A DNA stretch of 64,000 nt from Agrococcus pavilionensis RW1 (GCF_000400485.1 NZ_ASHR01000030.1:1-64000); one strand, 5' to 3'. Counted from the first letter of the stretch, positions 29,650-38,407 are shown. Notes: generated by a model from the letters alone, not told the origin. Program-made: numbers and translations.

Positions 29650-29667
29650 AGAGGGGCACCCGCCGCG
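29650..29667. terminator. Left half of an interrupted palindromic terminator
   Basis: AGAGGGGCACCCGCCGCG abuts the IS left end and is the exact inverse complement of 31101-31118 on the other side. Without the IS the two halves would form a long GC hairpin between the convergent M20 hydrolase and fumC genes, i.e. a shared bidirectional terminator. Confidence 0.75.
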
Positions 29668-29724
29668 TGAACTGACCCCCGGGAGTTGGACTGAGTAATT
29701 CAGTTCCGACTCCTGGGGGTCAGT
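29668..29724 (+). repeat. Left IS end with inverted duplicate of the terminal repeat
   Basis: The left terminal repeat (29668-29693) is followed after 7 bases by a second, inverted copy of itself (about 29701-29724). ACTGACCCCCGGGAGT (29671-29686) pairs with ACTCCTGGGGGTCAGT (29709-29724) with one mismatch, and the inner GGACTGA/TCAGTTCC stretches extend the stem. The hairpin ends 3 bases before the orfA ATG and includes the GGGGGT that would serve as its ribosome binding site. Confidence 0.7.
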
Positions 29725-29727
29725 CAT

Positions 29728-30222
29728 ATGGACCAGCGAAGTTCGCTGACGGAGCAGCAGCGCGAGTTCGCTGTAGCGTGCTTCGAGGAAGGTCGCGGCG
29801 AAAAGTCGGTCGTGACGGAGTTGGGCGTGAGCGGGCCGGCGGTGAAGCGGCTGTACGACCGCTGGCGCGTGCGTGGTCGAGGAGCGCTGGTGACCAAGCC
29901 GACGAAGCAGTCCTACCCGTTCGAGATCAAGCTCGCGATCGTCACCCGGTTCCTCGGGGGCGAATCGAAGGTCGCCCTCGCTCGCGAGTTCGAGCTGTCG
30001 TCGCCGAAGCTCATCGAGACCTGGGCGCGCAAGTATCGCAACGATGGTGAGGAAGCGCTGCGGCCGAAGCCCTTGGGCAGGCCGCCCGGCTCGGCGCCGC
30101 CCGCAGGCGGTGAGGAATCGGAGCTGCAGCGGCTCCGGCGGGAGAACGAGTACCTGCGGGCTCAGAACGCCTACCTGGGAAAATTGCAGGCCTTGATGGA
30201 CCAGCGACGACGGACAAGGTGA
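29728..30222 (+). CDS. IS3-family OrfA (transposase DNA-binding subunit)
   Basis: 164-residue OrfA with two helix-turn-helix units (about residues 8-55 and 62-110; VVTELGVSGPAVKRLYDRW and KVALAREFELSSPKLIETW) and a C-terminal leucine zipper (about 130-160, LQRLRRENEYLRAQ). This layout matches the IS150 subgroup. It binds the IS ends and, with OrfB as a frameshift fusion, forms the active transposase; OrfA alone often acts as an inhibitor. Its ribosome binding site lies in the hairpin at the IS left end. It overlaps orfB by 4 bases (GTGA). Confidence 0.92.
   Translation: MDQRSSLTEQQREFAVACFEEGRGEKSVVTELGVSGPAVKRLYDRWRVRGRGALVTKPTKQSYPFEIKLAIVTRFLGGESKVALAREFELSSPKLIETWARKYRNDGEEALRPKPLGRPPGSAPPAGGEESELQRLRRENEYLRAQNAYLGKLQALMDQRRRTR
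30177..30183 (+). other. Candidate -1 ribosomal frameshift site in the IS
   Basis: In the orfA frame the sequence reads G-GGA-AAA, an X-XXY-YYZ heptamer. The -1 frame is open from here through the orfB start at 30219 with no stop, so slipping would produce an OrfAB fusion transposase as in other IS3 elements. Confidence 0.55.
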
Positions 30223-31061
30223 ACGCCGTCGTCGCCCTCAAGGCCGACCACCCCCTCACCGCCCTGCTGACGGTCGCCGGGCTCGCCCGGTCGACGTTCT
30301 TCTACCACCAGGCGCGCCTCGACGCCGAGGACAAGCACGCAGGCCTGAAGGCCGAGATCGAGCGGATCTTCGACCGCTGCAACGGCCGCTACGGGCATCG
30401 CCGCATCCGCGACCAGCTGCGTGCCGCCGGCTGGGCGGTGTCGAAGAAGACGGTGCTGAAGCTGATGCGGGAGCTCGGGCTGCGGTGCCAGATCCGCCGC
30501 AAGCGCTACGCCTCGTTCAAGGGCGAGGTCGGCAAGATCGCCCCGAACCTGCTGCGACGGGACTTCACCACCACCGCCCCGAACCAGAAGTGGGTCACCG
30601 ACGTGACCGAGTTCCGCGTCGGCGACCGCAAGCTCTACCTCTCGACCGTGATGGACCTGTTCGGGCGAGAGATCATCGGCCACGCGACCAGCTCGTCCCC
30701 GAACCTCGAGCTGACCAATAGCTCGCTGCGGCAGGCGCTCACGCGGCTCACGCCGCGCGAGCAGCCGATCGTGCACTCCGACCAGGGCTTCCAATATCAG
30801 CACGCGACCTGGCGCAGGCTGCTGGAAGGTCGCGCGGTCCAGTCGATGTCGCGCAAGGCCAACTGCCTCGACAACGCCGTCATGGAGAGCTTCTTCGGCC
30901 ACCTCAAGGACGAGCTCTACTGCAACACCACGTTCCTCAGCACCGAAGCGCTGACCGCGGCGATCGACGACTACATCGCCTGGTTCAACACCGAGCGCGG
31001 CCACTCAACGCTCGAGGGCCTGAGCCCGGTGCAATACCGGACCCAGGCCCTCGCGGCGTAG
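30219..31061 (+). CDS. IS3-family OrfB (DDE transposase catalytic subunit)
   Basis: 280-residue integrase-core subunit. The DDE residues are visible: first Asp in KWVTDVTEF, second in VHSDQGFQYQ, Glu in NAVMESFFGHLKDE with the IS3-type spacing. The N-terminal HTH_21 region (RYGHRRIRDQL) is also present. Its GTG overlaps the orfA stop, and the upstream -1 frame is open back to the GGGAAAA slippery site, so both reinitiation and frameshift fusion are possible. No truncation or internal stop. Confidence 0.94.
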   Translation: MNAVVALKADHPLTALLTVAGLARSTFFYHQARLDAEDKHAGLKAEIERIFDRCNGRYGHRRIRDQLRAAGWAVSKKTVLKLMRELGLRCQIRRKRYASFKGEVGKIAPNLLRRDFTTTAPNQKWVTDVTEFRVGDRKLYLSTVMDLFGREIIGHATSSSPNLELTNSSLRQALTRLTPREQPIVHSDQGFQYQHATWRRLLEGRAVQSMSRKANCLDNAVMESFFGHLKDELYCNTTFLSTEALTAAIDDYIAWFNTERGHSTLEGLSPVQYRTQALAA

Positions 31062-31074
31062 GCTCCTACTTGGC

Positions 31075-31100
31075 CAGTCCAACCTTCGGGGACCAGTTCA
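31075..31100 (+). repeat. Right terminal inverted repeat of the IS
   Basis: Ends in CAGTTCA and matches the inverted left end at 21 of 26 positions. Unlike the left end it is present as a single copy. It directly abuts the right half of the split terminator palindrome. Confidence 0.85.
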
Positions 31101-31118
31101 CGCGGCGGGTGCCCCTCT
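31101..31118. terminator. Right half of the interrupted palindromic terminator
   Basis: CGCGGCGGGTGCCCCTCT is the exact inverse complement of 29650-29667. It ends 13 bases after the fumC stop (reading on the minus strand), so fumC has lost its intact terminator hairpin unless the IS itself stops transcription. Confidence 0.75.
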
Positions 31119-31131
31119 TCGTGGGGGTCGG

Positions 31132-32535
31132 CTACTTCGCGACGCCCGGGTGCGTCATCGACAGCAGGTCGAGCGCCTTGTCGAGGTCGGCCTCGGTGAG
31201 CTCGCCGCGCTCGACGTAGCCGAGGTCGATGACGGCCTCGCGCACCGTGATGCCCTCCTTGACCGAGTGCTTCGCGATCTTCGCCGCCGCCTCGTAGCCG
31301 ATGAGGCGGTTGAGCGGCGTGACGATCGAGGGGCTCATGCCCGCGAGCGCCGCGGCGCGCTCGAGGTTCGCCTCGAGGCCCGCGATCGTCTTGTCGGCGA
31401 GCACGCGCGAGGCGTTCGAGAGCAGCCGGATCGACTCGAGCAGCGCCGTGCCCATCACCGGGATCTGCACGTTGAGCTCGAACGAGCCCGACGCGCCGGC
31501 CCACGCGATCGTCGCGTCGTTGCCGATGACGCGCGAGGCGACCATGAGCACGGCCTCCGGCACGACCGGGTTGACCTTGCCCGGCATGATCGACGAGCCC
31601 GGCTGCAGGTCGGGGATCGCGACCTCGCCGAGGCCCGTGTTGGGGCCCGAGCCCATCCAGCGCAGGTCGTTGTTGATCTTCGTGAGCGAGACCGCGATCG
31701 TGCGGAGCGCCCCGGATGCCTCGACGAGACCGTCGCGGTTGGCCTGCGCCTCGAAGTGGTTGCGCGCCTCGGTGATGGGCAGCCCGCTCGACGCGGCGAT
31801 CTCGGCGATGACCTTCTCGGGGAAGCCGAGCGGCGTGTTGATGCCCGTGCCGACCGCCGTGCCGCCCTGCGGCACCTCGGCGACGCGGGGGAGCGCCGCC
31901 TCGATGCGCTCGATGCCGTAGCGAATCTGCGCGGCGTAGCCGCCGAACTCCTGGCCGAGCGTGACGGGCGTCGCGTCCATGAGGTGCGTGCGGCCGGGCT
32001 TGACGGCGTCGGCCCAGAGCGCCGCCTTCTCCTCGAGCGCCCCGGCGAGGTGCTCGAGCGCGGGGATGGCCTGCTCGACGAGCGCGCCGGTGACGGCGAT
32101 GTGCACCGAGGTCGGGAAGACGTCGTTCGACGACTGCGAGGCGTTGACGTGGTCGTTCGGGTGCACGGGCTCGCCGCGGTGCTTCGTCGCCAGCGTCGCG
32201 AGCACCTCGTTCATGTTCATGTTCGACGACGTGCCGGAGCCCGTCTGGTAGGTGTCGACCGGGAACTGGTCGTGGTGCGCGCCGCCGATGACCTCGTCGG
32301 CCGCCGCCACGATCGCGTCGGCGATCGACGCCTCGAGGATGCCGAGGTCGCGGTTCGCGATCGCGGCGGCGCGCTTGATGCGCGCGAGCGCGACGATCTG
32401 CGCGGGCTCGAGGCCCGAGCCCGAGATGGGGAAGTTCTCGACCGCGCGCTGCGTCTGCGCGGCGTAGAGCGCGTGCTTCGGCACCCGCACCTCGCCCATC
32501 GTGTCGTGCTCGATCCGGTACTCGACGTCGTTCAC
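31132..32535 (-). CDS. fumC: Class II fumarate hydratase
   Basis: TCA-cycle enzyme interconverting fumarate and malate in the cytosol; iron-independent, heat-stable type. 467 residues with the superfamily signature [16 protein letters not shown] (from about residue 313), the SSNDVFPTS loop and the C-terminal [10 protein letters not shown] region. Length is normal. It lies downstream of DUF4245 and xseB on the same strand, with 49 bases separating it from DUF4245, and converges on the M20 hydrolase gene across the IS. Confidence 0.96.
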   Translation of the reverse strand: MNDVEYRIEHDTMGEVRVPKHALYAAQTQRAVENFPISGSGLEPAQIVALARIKRAAAIANRDLGILEASIADAIVAAADEVIGGAHHDQFPVDTYQTGSGTSSNMNMNEVLATLATKHRGEPVHPNDHVNASQSSNDVFPTSVHIAVTGALVEQAIPALEHLAGALEEKAALWADAVKPGRTHLMDATPVTLGQEFGGYAAQIRYGIERIEAALPRVAEVPQGGTAVGTGINTPLGFPEKVIAEIAASSGLPITEARNHFEAQANRDGLVEASGALRTIAVSLTKINNDLRWMGSGPNTGLGEVAIPDLQPGSSIMPGKVNPVVPEAVLMVASRVIGNDATIAWAGASGSFELNVQIPVMGTALLESIRLLSNASRVLADKTIAGLEANLERAAALAGMSPSIVTPLNRLIGYEAAAKIAKHSVKEGITVREAVIDLGYVERGELTEADLDKALDLLSMTHPGVAK

Positions 32536-32584
32536 TGCGCTGTGCCTCTCACTCGGGTTCGCCCTGCCGGGCTCGGTTCTCTCG

Positions 32585-33226
32585 TCACTCGACGGCCGTC
32601 AGCGCTGCGCTGACGGCCTCGACGAACGTCTGGATCTCGTCGTCGGCGGCGGTGCCGGCGACGACGACGGTGGATGCGTCGTGCTCGGTCGTGAGCACGA
32701 ACGCGAAGTTCCCGGGGTCCTCGGCGTCGCGCTGGTCGTGCTCGGTCCACGTGAGCCCGCCGACCGTGCGCTCGCCCGACTGGACGGCGACGGCCCCGTC
32801 GGTCGCGGCGAGCAGCCACGTCGGGTTGGCGTCGAGGGCCTGCGTGAAGGAGACGAACTGCTCGGCGGGCGTCACGTAGCCCGCGTACCAGGTCGTGACG
32901 CCATCGGCGCCGACGCGGATCTCGGCCGCGTTCGAGTCGAAGCCCTCCGGCAGCTCCGGCGCGATGAGCGGTGCGCCCACGCTCGGCTCGGCCGAGGCGG
33001 CGGCAGCGGCGACGTCGATCGGCTCGCGGGGCGGCGGCGAGGGCCGCAGCACGACGAGCACCATGACGAGCACGAGGCCGAGGCACGCGACGATCGCGAC
33101 GATGAGATTGGAGAAGGTCTGGTTCTCGCGGTGCCGCCTCGACGCGGCCGCCTTGCGCGCGGCCGCCTCCTCCGGCGTCTCCGGGCGGCCGAGCTCGGCG
33201 ACGACCCGGGGCTGCTTGGGGCTCAT
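32585..33226 (-). CDS. DUF4245 domain membrane protein
   Basis: 213-residue protein with a short cytosolic N-terminus, one membrane helix (about residues 42-63) and an extracytoplasmic DUF4245 domain of unknown role. The family is found in actinobacteria, typically next to fumC, glpX and exonuclease VII genes, as here. Its ATG overlaps the xseB stop (ATGA), so it is translated in coupling with xseB. A longer in-frame reading upstream is the shadow of xseB. Confidence 0.85.
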   Translation of the reverse strand: MSPKQPRVVAELGRPETPEEAAARKAAASRRHRENQTFSNLIVAIVACLGLVLVMVLVVLRPSPPPREPIDVAAAAASAEPSVGAPLIAPELPEGFDSNAAEIRVGADGVTTWYAGYVTPAEQFVSFTQALDANPTWLLAATDGAVAVQSGERTVGGLTWTEHDQRDAEDPGNFAFVLTTEHDASTVVVAGTAADDEIQTFVEAVSAALTAVE

Positions 33227-33459
33227 GCCTCGGCAGCCCCCTCGGCGGGCGCGGTCGCGCGCGCGGCGTCGAGTCGCGCCTTCGCGCCCTGCAGCCACTG
33301 CTCGCAGCGCTCGGCGAGGGCGTTGCCGCGCTCCCACAGCGCGAGCGACTCCTCGAGCGACGCCCCGCCCGACTCGAGCGCCTGGACGACGCGCACGAGC
33401 TCGTCACGGGCCTGCTCGTAGCTCAGCTCTGCGACAGCGTCGCTCGCGGGGGTGGTCAC
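33223..33459 (-). CDS. xseB: Exodeoxyribonuclease VII small subunit
   Basis: 78-residue small subunit of exonuclease VII, which trims single-stranded DNA in repair. The helical family core is visible ([18 protein letters not shown] and [22 protein letters not shown]). The GTG start is 6 bases after TAGACT (33466-33471), so it has its own promoter and a leaderless message. The large subunit xseA, normally immediately upstream, is 2.6 kb away on the same strand, with two opposite-strand genes between. Confidence 0.92.
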   Translation of the reverse strand: MTTPASDAVAELSYEQARDELVRVVQALESGGASLEESLALWERGNALAERCEQWLQGAKARLDAARATAPAEGAAEA

Positions 33460-33570
33460 GGTGCCAGTCTACCGTCGGGCCGCCGACGTCGAGCGCTCAT
33501 GCAGGCGCGATCGGGGGACGCCTGCGAGGATCGATCCATCCCCACCGCCGACCGTCAGGACGTGTTCACC

Positions 33571-34752
33571 GTGCCCTCCGCATCCGCCGCGACCATGGCC
33601 GAGATCGAGCGACTGCTCCGATTCGACACCACGAGCCGCGACTCCAACCTGCCGCTCATCGACCACGTCGCCGCCCTGCTCGGCGACCTCGGCATCGAGT
33701 CGACGCTCGTGCCGAGCCCCGACGGCGCGAAGGCGAACCTGCTCGCGACGATCCCCGCCGCCGATGGCAGCGTGCGCGGCGGCATCGTCCTCTCGGGCCA
33801 CACCGACGTCGTGCCGGTCGACGGCCAGGCGTGGTCGAGCGCGCCGTTCGAGCCCGAGGTGCGCGACGGCCGGCTCTACGCGCGCGGCAGCGCCGACATG
33901 AAGTCGTTCCTCGGCGTGCTGCTCGCGAAGGCGCCCGCGATGGCGTCCGCGCGGCTCGCAGAGCCCATCCACCTCGCCCTCTCGTACGACGAGGAGGTGG
34001 GCTGCGTCGGCGCGATCGACCTCGTGGCCGAGATCGAGCGGCGCGGCATCGAGCCCCGCGGCTGCGTCGTGGGGGAGCCGACGAGCATGCGCATCGTGCG
34101 CGGCCACAAGTCGATGAACGTCTTCCGCGTCGACGTGCGCGGACTCGCTGCGCACTCCTCGCTCACGCCGCAGGGCGAGAACGCGATCGTCGCGGCGGCC
34201 GAGCTCGTGCGCTTCGTGCAGGGCGTCGCCGACGAGCTGCGCGCCGAGGGGCCCTTCGACGAGGGCTACGTCGTGCCGTTCACGACCGTGAGCGTCAACC
34301 GCATCGACGGCGGCATCGCGATCAACACGATCCCCGCCGAGTGCACGGTGCACTTCGAGTTCCGCGCGCTCACGACCGTCGACCACGAGGCACTCGTCGA
34401 GCGCTTCCGCGCCGAGTGCCGGCGCATCGAGGCGGGCATGCGCGAGCGCCACCCCGGCGCGAGCGTCACGCTCACGACCACCGCCGCCGCGCCGGGCGTC
34501 GACACGCCCGCAGACGCCGACATCGTCGCGCTCGCCGCCGCGTGGGGCGCCGAGCCGAGCGACGACAAGGTCACCTACGGCACCGAGGCCGGGCTCTTCG
34601 CCCAGGCCGGCATCCCCACCGTCGTGTGCGGCCCGGGCGACATCGCCCAGGCGCACGCGCCCGACGAGTTCATCGAGCTCGAGCAGATCGCGCGCTGCGA
34701 GGCGTTCGTCGACCGGCTCATCGCCGCCCTCAGCACGCAGGAGACCGCATGA
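33571..34752 (+). CDS. M20 family deacylase, acetylornithine deacetylase-like
   Basis: About 393-residue ArgE/DapE-type zinc hydrolase. Metal ligands and active-site motifs are present: SGHTDVVPVDG, GSADMKSF, SYDEEVGCVG (catalytic Glu), VVGEPTS, and a C-terminal TEAGLF with CGPGDIAQAH. It would remove an acetyl or similar group from an N-acyl amino acid. The start is uncertain: GTG at 33571 follows AGGA at good spacing, but starts at 33499, 33562 and 33595 are in frame. It overlaps the following transporter gene (ATGA) rather than arginine genes, so arginine synthesis is not the obvious role. Confidence 0.83.
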   Translation: MPSASAATMAEIERLLRFDTTSRDSNLPLIDHVAALLGDLGIESTLVPSPDGAKANLLATIPAADGSVRGGIVLSGHTDVVPVDGQAWSSAPFEPEVRDGRLYARGSADMKSFLGVLLAKAPAMASARLAEPIHLALSYDEEVGCVGAIDLVAEIERRGIEPRGCVVGEPTSMRIVRGHKSMNVFRVDVRGLAAHSSLTPQGENAIVAAAELVRFVQGVADELRAEGPFDEGYVVPFTTVSVNRIDGGIAINTIPAECTVHFEFRALTTVDHEALVERFRAECRRIEAGMRERHPGASVTLTTTAAAPGVDTPADADIVALAAAWGAEPSDDKVTYGTEAGLFAQAGIPTVVCGPGDIAQAHAPDEFIELEQIARCEAFVDRLIAALSTQETA

Positions 34753-36020
34753 CCGCCACCGTCCAGGCCACTCCCGAGCGGCTCGCCGCCGCGCGGAAGG
34801 CCGTCATCTCGAGCTCGATCGGCGCCGCCCTCGAGTGGTTCGACATCATCGTCTACGCATCGTTCGCGGTCGTCATCACGCGCAACTTCTTCCCCGACGC
34901 GGGCGAGTACGGGCTCATCTACACGTTCGCGACCTTCGCGACGACCTACCTCATCCGCCCGCTCGGCGGCATGATCCTCGGCAGCTACGCCGACCGCAAG
35001 GGCCGCAAGAACGCGCTGACGCTCACGCTCATGCTCATGATGGTCGGCACGCTGCTCATGGCCGTCGCGCCGACCTACGCCGTGGTCGGCGTGTGGGGCG
35101 GCGTCATCATCCTGCTGTCGCGGCTCATCCAGGGCTTCTCGGCGGGCGGCGAGTTCGGCACCGCCACGACGTTCCTCATCGAGACCGCGCCCCACAAGAA
35201 GATGTTCTACGCCTCGTGGCAGATCGCCGCGCAAGGCGCGTCGATGCTGCTCGCCTCGGCGTTCGGCTTCGCGCTCAACACCTGGCTCACCGAGGAGGCG
35301 CTGAACGACTGGGGCTGGCGCGTGCCGTTCTTCGTCGGGCTGCTCATCGGCCCCGTCGGCCTCTACATCCGCGCGCGGCTCGCCGAGCCCGAGGAGCTCG
35401 GCGTGCAGGAGCGCCGCAAGTCGCCGCTCGGCGCGCTGCTGCGCGAGCACTGGGGCCGGCTGCTCGCCGGCTCGGCGGTCATCGGCGTCGCGACGATCTC
35501 GGTCTACATGATCCTGTACATGCCGACGTTCGCGATCACGAACCTCGACATCCCGCCGACCGCCGCGTACCTCGGCGGCGTCGTCGCCGGCACGATCACG
35601 ATCTTCGGCTCGCCTTACGTCGGGCGGCTCGCCGACCGGGTCGGCCCCGCCAGGATCATGACGTGGGCGGCGGTCGCCGCGCTCGTGCTCGCGTGGCCGA
35701 TCTTCCAGATCATCGTGAGCCTGCGGAGCGTCGCGGGGCTCGTCATCGCGATCGGCCTGCTCGGCATCATCATGACGTTCTACTTCGCGCCGCTGCCGGG
35801 GCTGCTCTCGAACATGTTCCCCGCCGAGGTGCGCGGCACCGGGCTCTCGGTCACCTACAACGTCGGCGTCACGGTGCTCGGCGGCATCGCGCCGCTCGTG
35901 CTCACGTGGCTGCTCGAGGTCACCGGCAACCTCAACACGCCGAGCGTCTACTACATGGCGATCGCGGTGCTGTCGCTCGTCGGCCTGTACTTCGTGCGGA
36001 AGCGCTACCGGCTCTCGTGA
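34749..36020 (+). CDS. MFS transporter, metabolite:H+ symporter (MHS) family
   Basis: 423-residue, twelve-helix symporter of the same MHS subfamily as the gene at 23423. The signature region is GAALEWFDIIVYASFAVV, and the conserved loop is RPLGGMILGSYADRKGRKNA. Coupled by ATGA overlap to the M20 deacylase upstream, suggesting import of an N-acylated compound that is deacylated inside the cell. Together the pair forms a cassette on the opposite strand to xseA and xseB. Confidence 0.89.
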   Translation: MTATVQATPERLAAARKAVISSSIGAALEWFDIIVYASFAVVITRNFFPDAGEYGLIYTFATFATTYLIRPLGGMILGSYADRKGRKNALTLTLMLMMVGTLLMAVAPTYAVVGVWGGVIILLSRLIQGFSAGGEFGTATTFLIETAPHKKMFYASWQIAAQGASMLLASAFGFALNTWLTEEALNDWGWRVPFFVGLLIGPVGLYIRARLAEPEELGVQERRKSPLGALLREHWGRLLAGSAVIGVATISVYMILYMPTFAITNLDIPPTAAYLGGVVAGTITIFGSPYVGRLADRVGPARIMTWAAVAALVLAWPIFQIIVSLRSVAGLVIAIGLLGIIMTFYFAPLPGLLSNMFPAEVRGTGLSVTYNVGVTVLGGIAPLVLTWLLEVTGNLNTPSVYYMAIAVLSLVGLYFVRKRYRLS

Positions 36021-36033
36021 GGGCCAGCGCCGC

Positions 36034-37257
36034 TCACGCCTCGGCGTGGGCGGCGCGCACCTCCGCGTCGAGCGCGCCGCGCGCGAGCGTCACGAGCAGT
36101 GCGTCGCCCGCGCCGAGCTCGGCCGCGTCGCGTGCGACCGAGCCCGATGCCGTCTGCACGACCGCGTAGCCGCGATCGAGCGTCGCCTGCGGGCTGAGCG
36201 CCCGGAGCGTCTGCCTCAGGTGGTCGAGCCGCTGGTGCGCGACGTCGACGAGGCGCGCGGCGAGCTCGTCCGAGCGCGCCGTGAGCCGCGCGAGGTCCTC
36301 CTCGCGCGCGTCGACGATCGACTCGGGGCGCGCGAGCGCCGGGCGCGAGCGCACGGCCTCGAGCCGCTCCGCCTCCCGCGCGACGAGCTGGGTGACGCGC
36401 TGCCGCAGCTGCGCGCGGGCCTGCGCGATGCGGGCGAGCTCCTCGGCGACGTCCGGCACGACGCGCTTCGCCGCGTCCGTCGGCGTCGATGCGCGCAGGT
36501 CGGCGACGTCGTCGAGGAGCGGCCGGTCGGCCTCGTGGCCGATCGCCGAGACGATCGGCGTCGTCGCCGCCGCGACGGCGCGCACGAGCCGCTCGTCGCT
36601 GAAGCCCAGCAGGTTCTGGAAGTCGCCGCCGCCGCGGGCGATGATGATGACGTCGACGTCGGGGTCGGCCTCGAGCCGCTCGAGCGCGGCGAGCACGGTC
36701 GGCACGGTCGCATCGCCCTGCACCGCGGCGTGCTCGACGCGGAACTCGACGCCGGGCCAGCGCAGCTGGGCGTTGCGCAGCACGTCCTTCTCGGCGTCGG
36801 AGTCCCGGCCCGTGATGAGGCCGATGCGCCCGGGGAGGAAGGGGAGCGGGCGCTTCCGCGACGCGTCGAAGAGCCCCTCGGCCGCGAGCGAGCGGCGCAG
36901 CGCCTCGAGCCGCGCGAGCAGGTCGCCGAGCCCGACGTGGCGGATCTGCTGGGTGATCATCGAGAGCGTGCCGGCGCGCGGCCAGTAGTCGGGCTTGACG
37001 AGCAGCACGACGCGGTCGCCCTGGCCGAAGTCGCCTTCGATCCGCGCGAGCGTCGAGCTCCACACGTTGAACGCGACGGTCGAGTCGCCCGAGACGTCCT
37101 TGAGCTTGCCGAAGACGTTGCCGCGCGAGGCCGACCACTGCGTGATCTCGCCCTCGACCCACAGGTGGCCGAGCCGGCCGATGTAGCCCTTGAGCTCGGC
37201 GCCGAGCCGGTCGACGCTCCACGGCTCGTCCGGCGTGCCCGTGATCCGCTCGGCCAT
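36034..37257 (-). CDS. xseA: Exodeoxyribonuclease VII large subunit
   Basis: 407-residue catalytic subunit of exonuclease VII. An N-terminal OB-fold binds single-stranded DNA (WVEGEITQW region). The central nuclease has GRIGLITGRDSDAEKDV and VDVIIIARGGGDFQNLLGFSDE, and a long coiled-coil stretch (about residues 260-360) follows. The ATG is preceded by GAGAGGAGC; a longer reading to 37320 lacks family similarity. It is divergent from ispH, the conserved order, but is no longer adjacent to xseB. Confidence 0.95.
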   Translation of the reverse strand: MAERITGTPDEPWSVDRLGAELKGYIGRLGHLWVEGEITQWSASRGNVFGKLKDVSGDSTVAFNVWSSTLARIEGDFGQGDRVVLLVKPDYWPRAGTLSMITQQIRHVGLGDLLARLEALRRSLAAEGLFDASRKRPLPFLPGRIGLITGRDSDAEKDVLRNAQLRWPGVEFRVEHAAVQGDATVPTVLAALERLEADPDVDVIIIARGGGDFQNLLGFSDERLVRAVAAATTPIVSAIGHEADRPLLDDVADLRASTPTDAAKRVVPDVAEELARIAQARAQLRQRVTQLVAREAERLEAVRSRPALARPESIVDAREEDLARLTARSDELAARLVDVAHQRLDHLRQTLRALSPQATLDRGYAVVQTASGSVARDAAELGAGDALLVTLARGALDAEVRAAHAEA

Positions 37258-37334
37258 CCCGCTCCTCTCGCGGCCGCCCCGCGGAGAACCGGAGGACCGG
37301 GGCAGCCCATAGGTCGGCATCGTAGACTGGACCG

Positions 37335-38363
37335 GTGACCATCACGAACGGCAGAGTGCCCCTCGACGCCCCGCGTCCGGTGCTCCGTCGGGGTCGCCTG
37401 CAGGCCGTCCCGACCGACGAGCCCAAGCGCATCCTGCTCGCGACGCCGCGCGGCTACTGCGCCGGCGTCGACCGCGCGGTGCTCGCCGTCGAGAAGGCGC
37501 TCGAGCAGTACGACGAGCCCATCTACGTGCGCAAGGAGATCGTGCACAACAAGCACGTCGTCTCGGCGCTCGAGGCCGAGGGCGCGATCTTCGTCGACGA
37601 GGTGGATGCGGTGCCCGAGGGCGCGCGCGTCATCTTCAGCGCGCACGGGGTGAGCCCTGCCGTCGTGCAGGCCGCCGAGGATCGCGGGCTCTCGGCGATC
37701 GACGCGACGTGCCCGCTCGTGACGAAGGTGCACCGCGAGGCCGTGCGGTTCAGCCGCGACGACTTCGAGATCCTGCTCGTCGGCCACGAGGGCCACGAGG
37801 AGGTCGAGGGCACCGCGGGCCACGCGCCCGACCGGGTGACGATCGTCAACAACCCCGACGAGGCCGACACCGTGCAGGTGCGGAACCCCGACAGGCTCGT
37901 GTGGCTCAGCCAGACGACGCTCTCGGTCGACGAGACGATGGAGACGGTGCGGCGGCTGCGCGCGCGCTTCCCCAACCTGCAGGACCCGCCGAGCGACGAC
38001 ATCTGCTACGCGACGCAGAACCGCCAGGTCGCGGTCAAGAAGATCGCGCCAGAGGCCGACCTCGTGATCGTCGTCGGCAGCGCCAACTCCTCCAACTCGG
38101 TGCGGCTCGTCGAGGTCGCGCTCGAGCACGGCGCGAAGGCCGCGCACCGCGTCGACTTCTCGACCGAGATCCAGCAGGAGTGGCTCGAGGGCGTGCGCAC
38201 GATCGGCGTCACGAGCGGCGCGAGCGTGCCGGAGGGGCTCGTGCGCGAGGTGCTCATGGAGCTCGAGGACGCGGGCTTCGGCGACGTCACCGAGGTGCGC
38301 ACCGCCGAGGAGGACCTCATCTTCTCGCTCCCGAAGGAGCTGCGGCCGAGCCGTCGCCGCTGA
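37335..38363 (+). CDS. ispH: 4-hydroxy-3-methylbut-2-enyl diphosphate reductase
   Basis: Last enzyme of the MEP isoprenoid pathway; an iron-sulfur protein yielding IPP and DMAPP, which feed the prenyl transferase seen at 9.7 kb. 342 residues with three conserved Cys positions (C42 in [33 protein letters not shown]) and the NSSNS substrate loop. The GTG is 6 bases after TAGACT (37323-37328), the same promoter sequence and spacing as xseB. Confidence 0.97.
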   Translation: MTITNGRVPLDAPRPVLRRGRLQAVPTDEPKRILLATPRGYCAGVDRAVLAVEKALEQYDEPIYVRKEIVHNKHVVSALEAEGAIFVDEVDAVPEGARVIFSAHGVSPAVVQAAEDRGLSAIDATCPLVTKVHREAVRFSRDDFEILLVGHEGHEEVEGTAGHAPDRVTIVNNPDEADTVQVRNPDRLVWLSQTTLSVDETMETVRRLRARFPNLQDPPSDDICYATQNRQVAVKKIAPEADLVIVVGSANSSNSVRLVEVALEHGAKAAHRVDFSTEIQQEWLEGVRTIGVTSGASVPEGLVREVLMELEDAGFGDVTEVRTAEEDLIFSLPKELRPSRRR

Positions 38364-38407
38364 CCGGCTTCCTGGCGTCATCCAGCATGCGTGGATACGC
38401 TCGCCGC

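Larger units (their letters stand above)
29668..31100 (+). mobile_element. IS3-family insertion sequence (IS150-like), complete
   Basis: A 1433-base element with 26-base terminal inverted repeats beginning TGAACTG (left 29668-29693, right 31075-31100, 21 of 26 matching). It carries the two overlapping frames of IS3 elements: a helix-turn-helix/leucine-zipper OrfA and a DDE OrfB in the -1 frame. Both frames and ends are intact, so it may be active. Flanking sequence gives CGCG on both sides, a possible 4-base target duplication, though this is ambiguous because the target itself is palindromic. Codon choice is less extreme than in the neighbours, consistent with acquisition. Confidence 0.93.

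Noticed and set aside
29668-31100. Part of a larger transposon or genomic island
   Set aside because: Only the two IS frames lie between the terminal repeats, the flanks are host terminator halves, and no integrase, second IS copy or tRNA attachment site is seen in the window.
33571-34752. Assigning argE of arginine biosynthesis
   Set aside because: The enzyme family fits, but it is coupled to a transporter and no arginine gene is near; M20 deacylases of this type act on many N-acyl amino acids.
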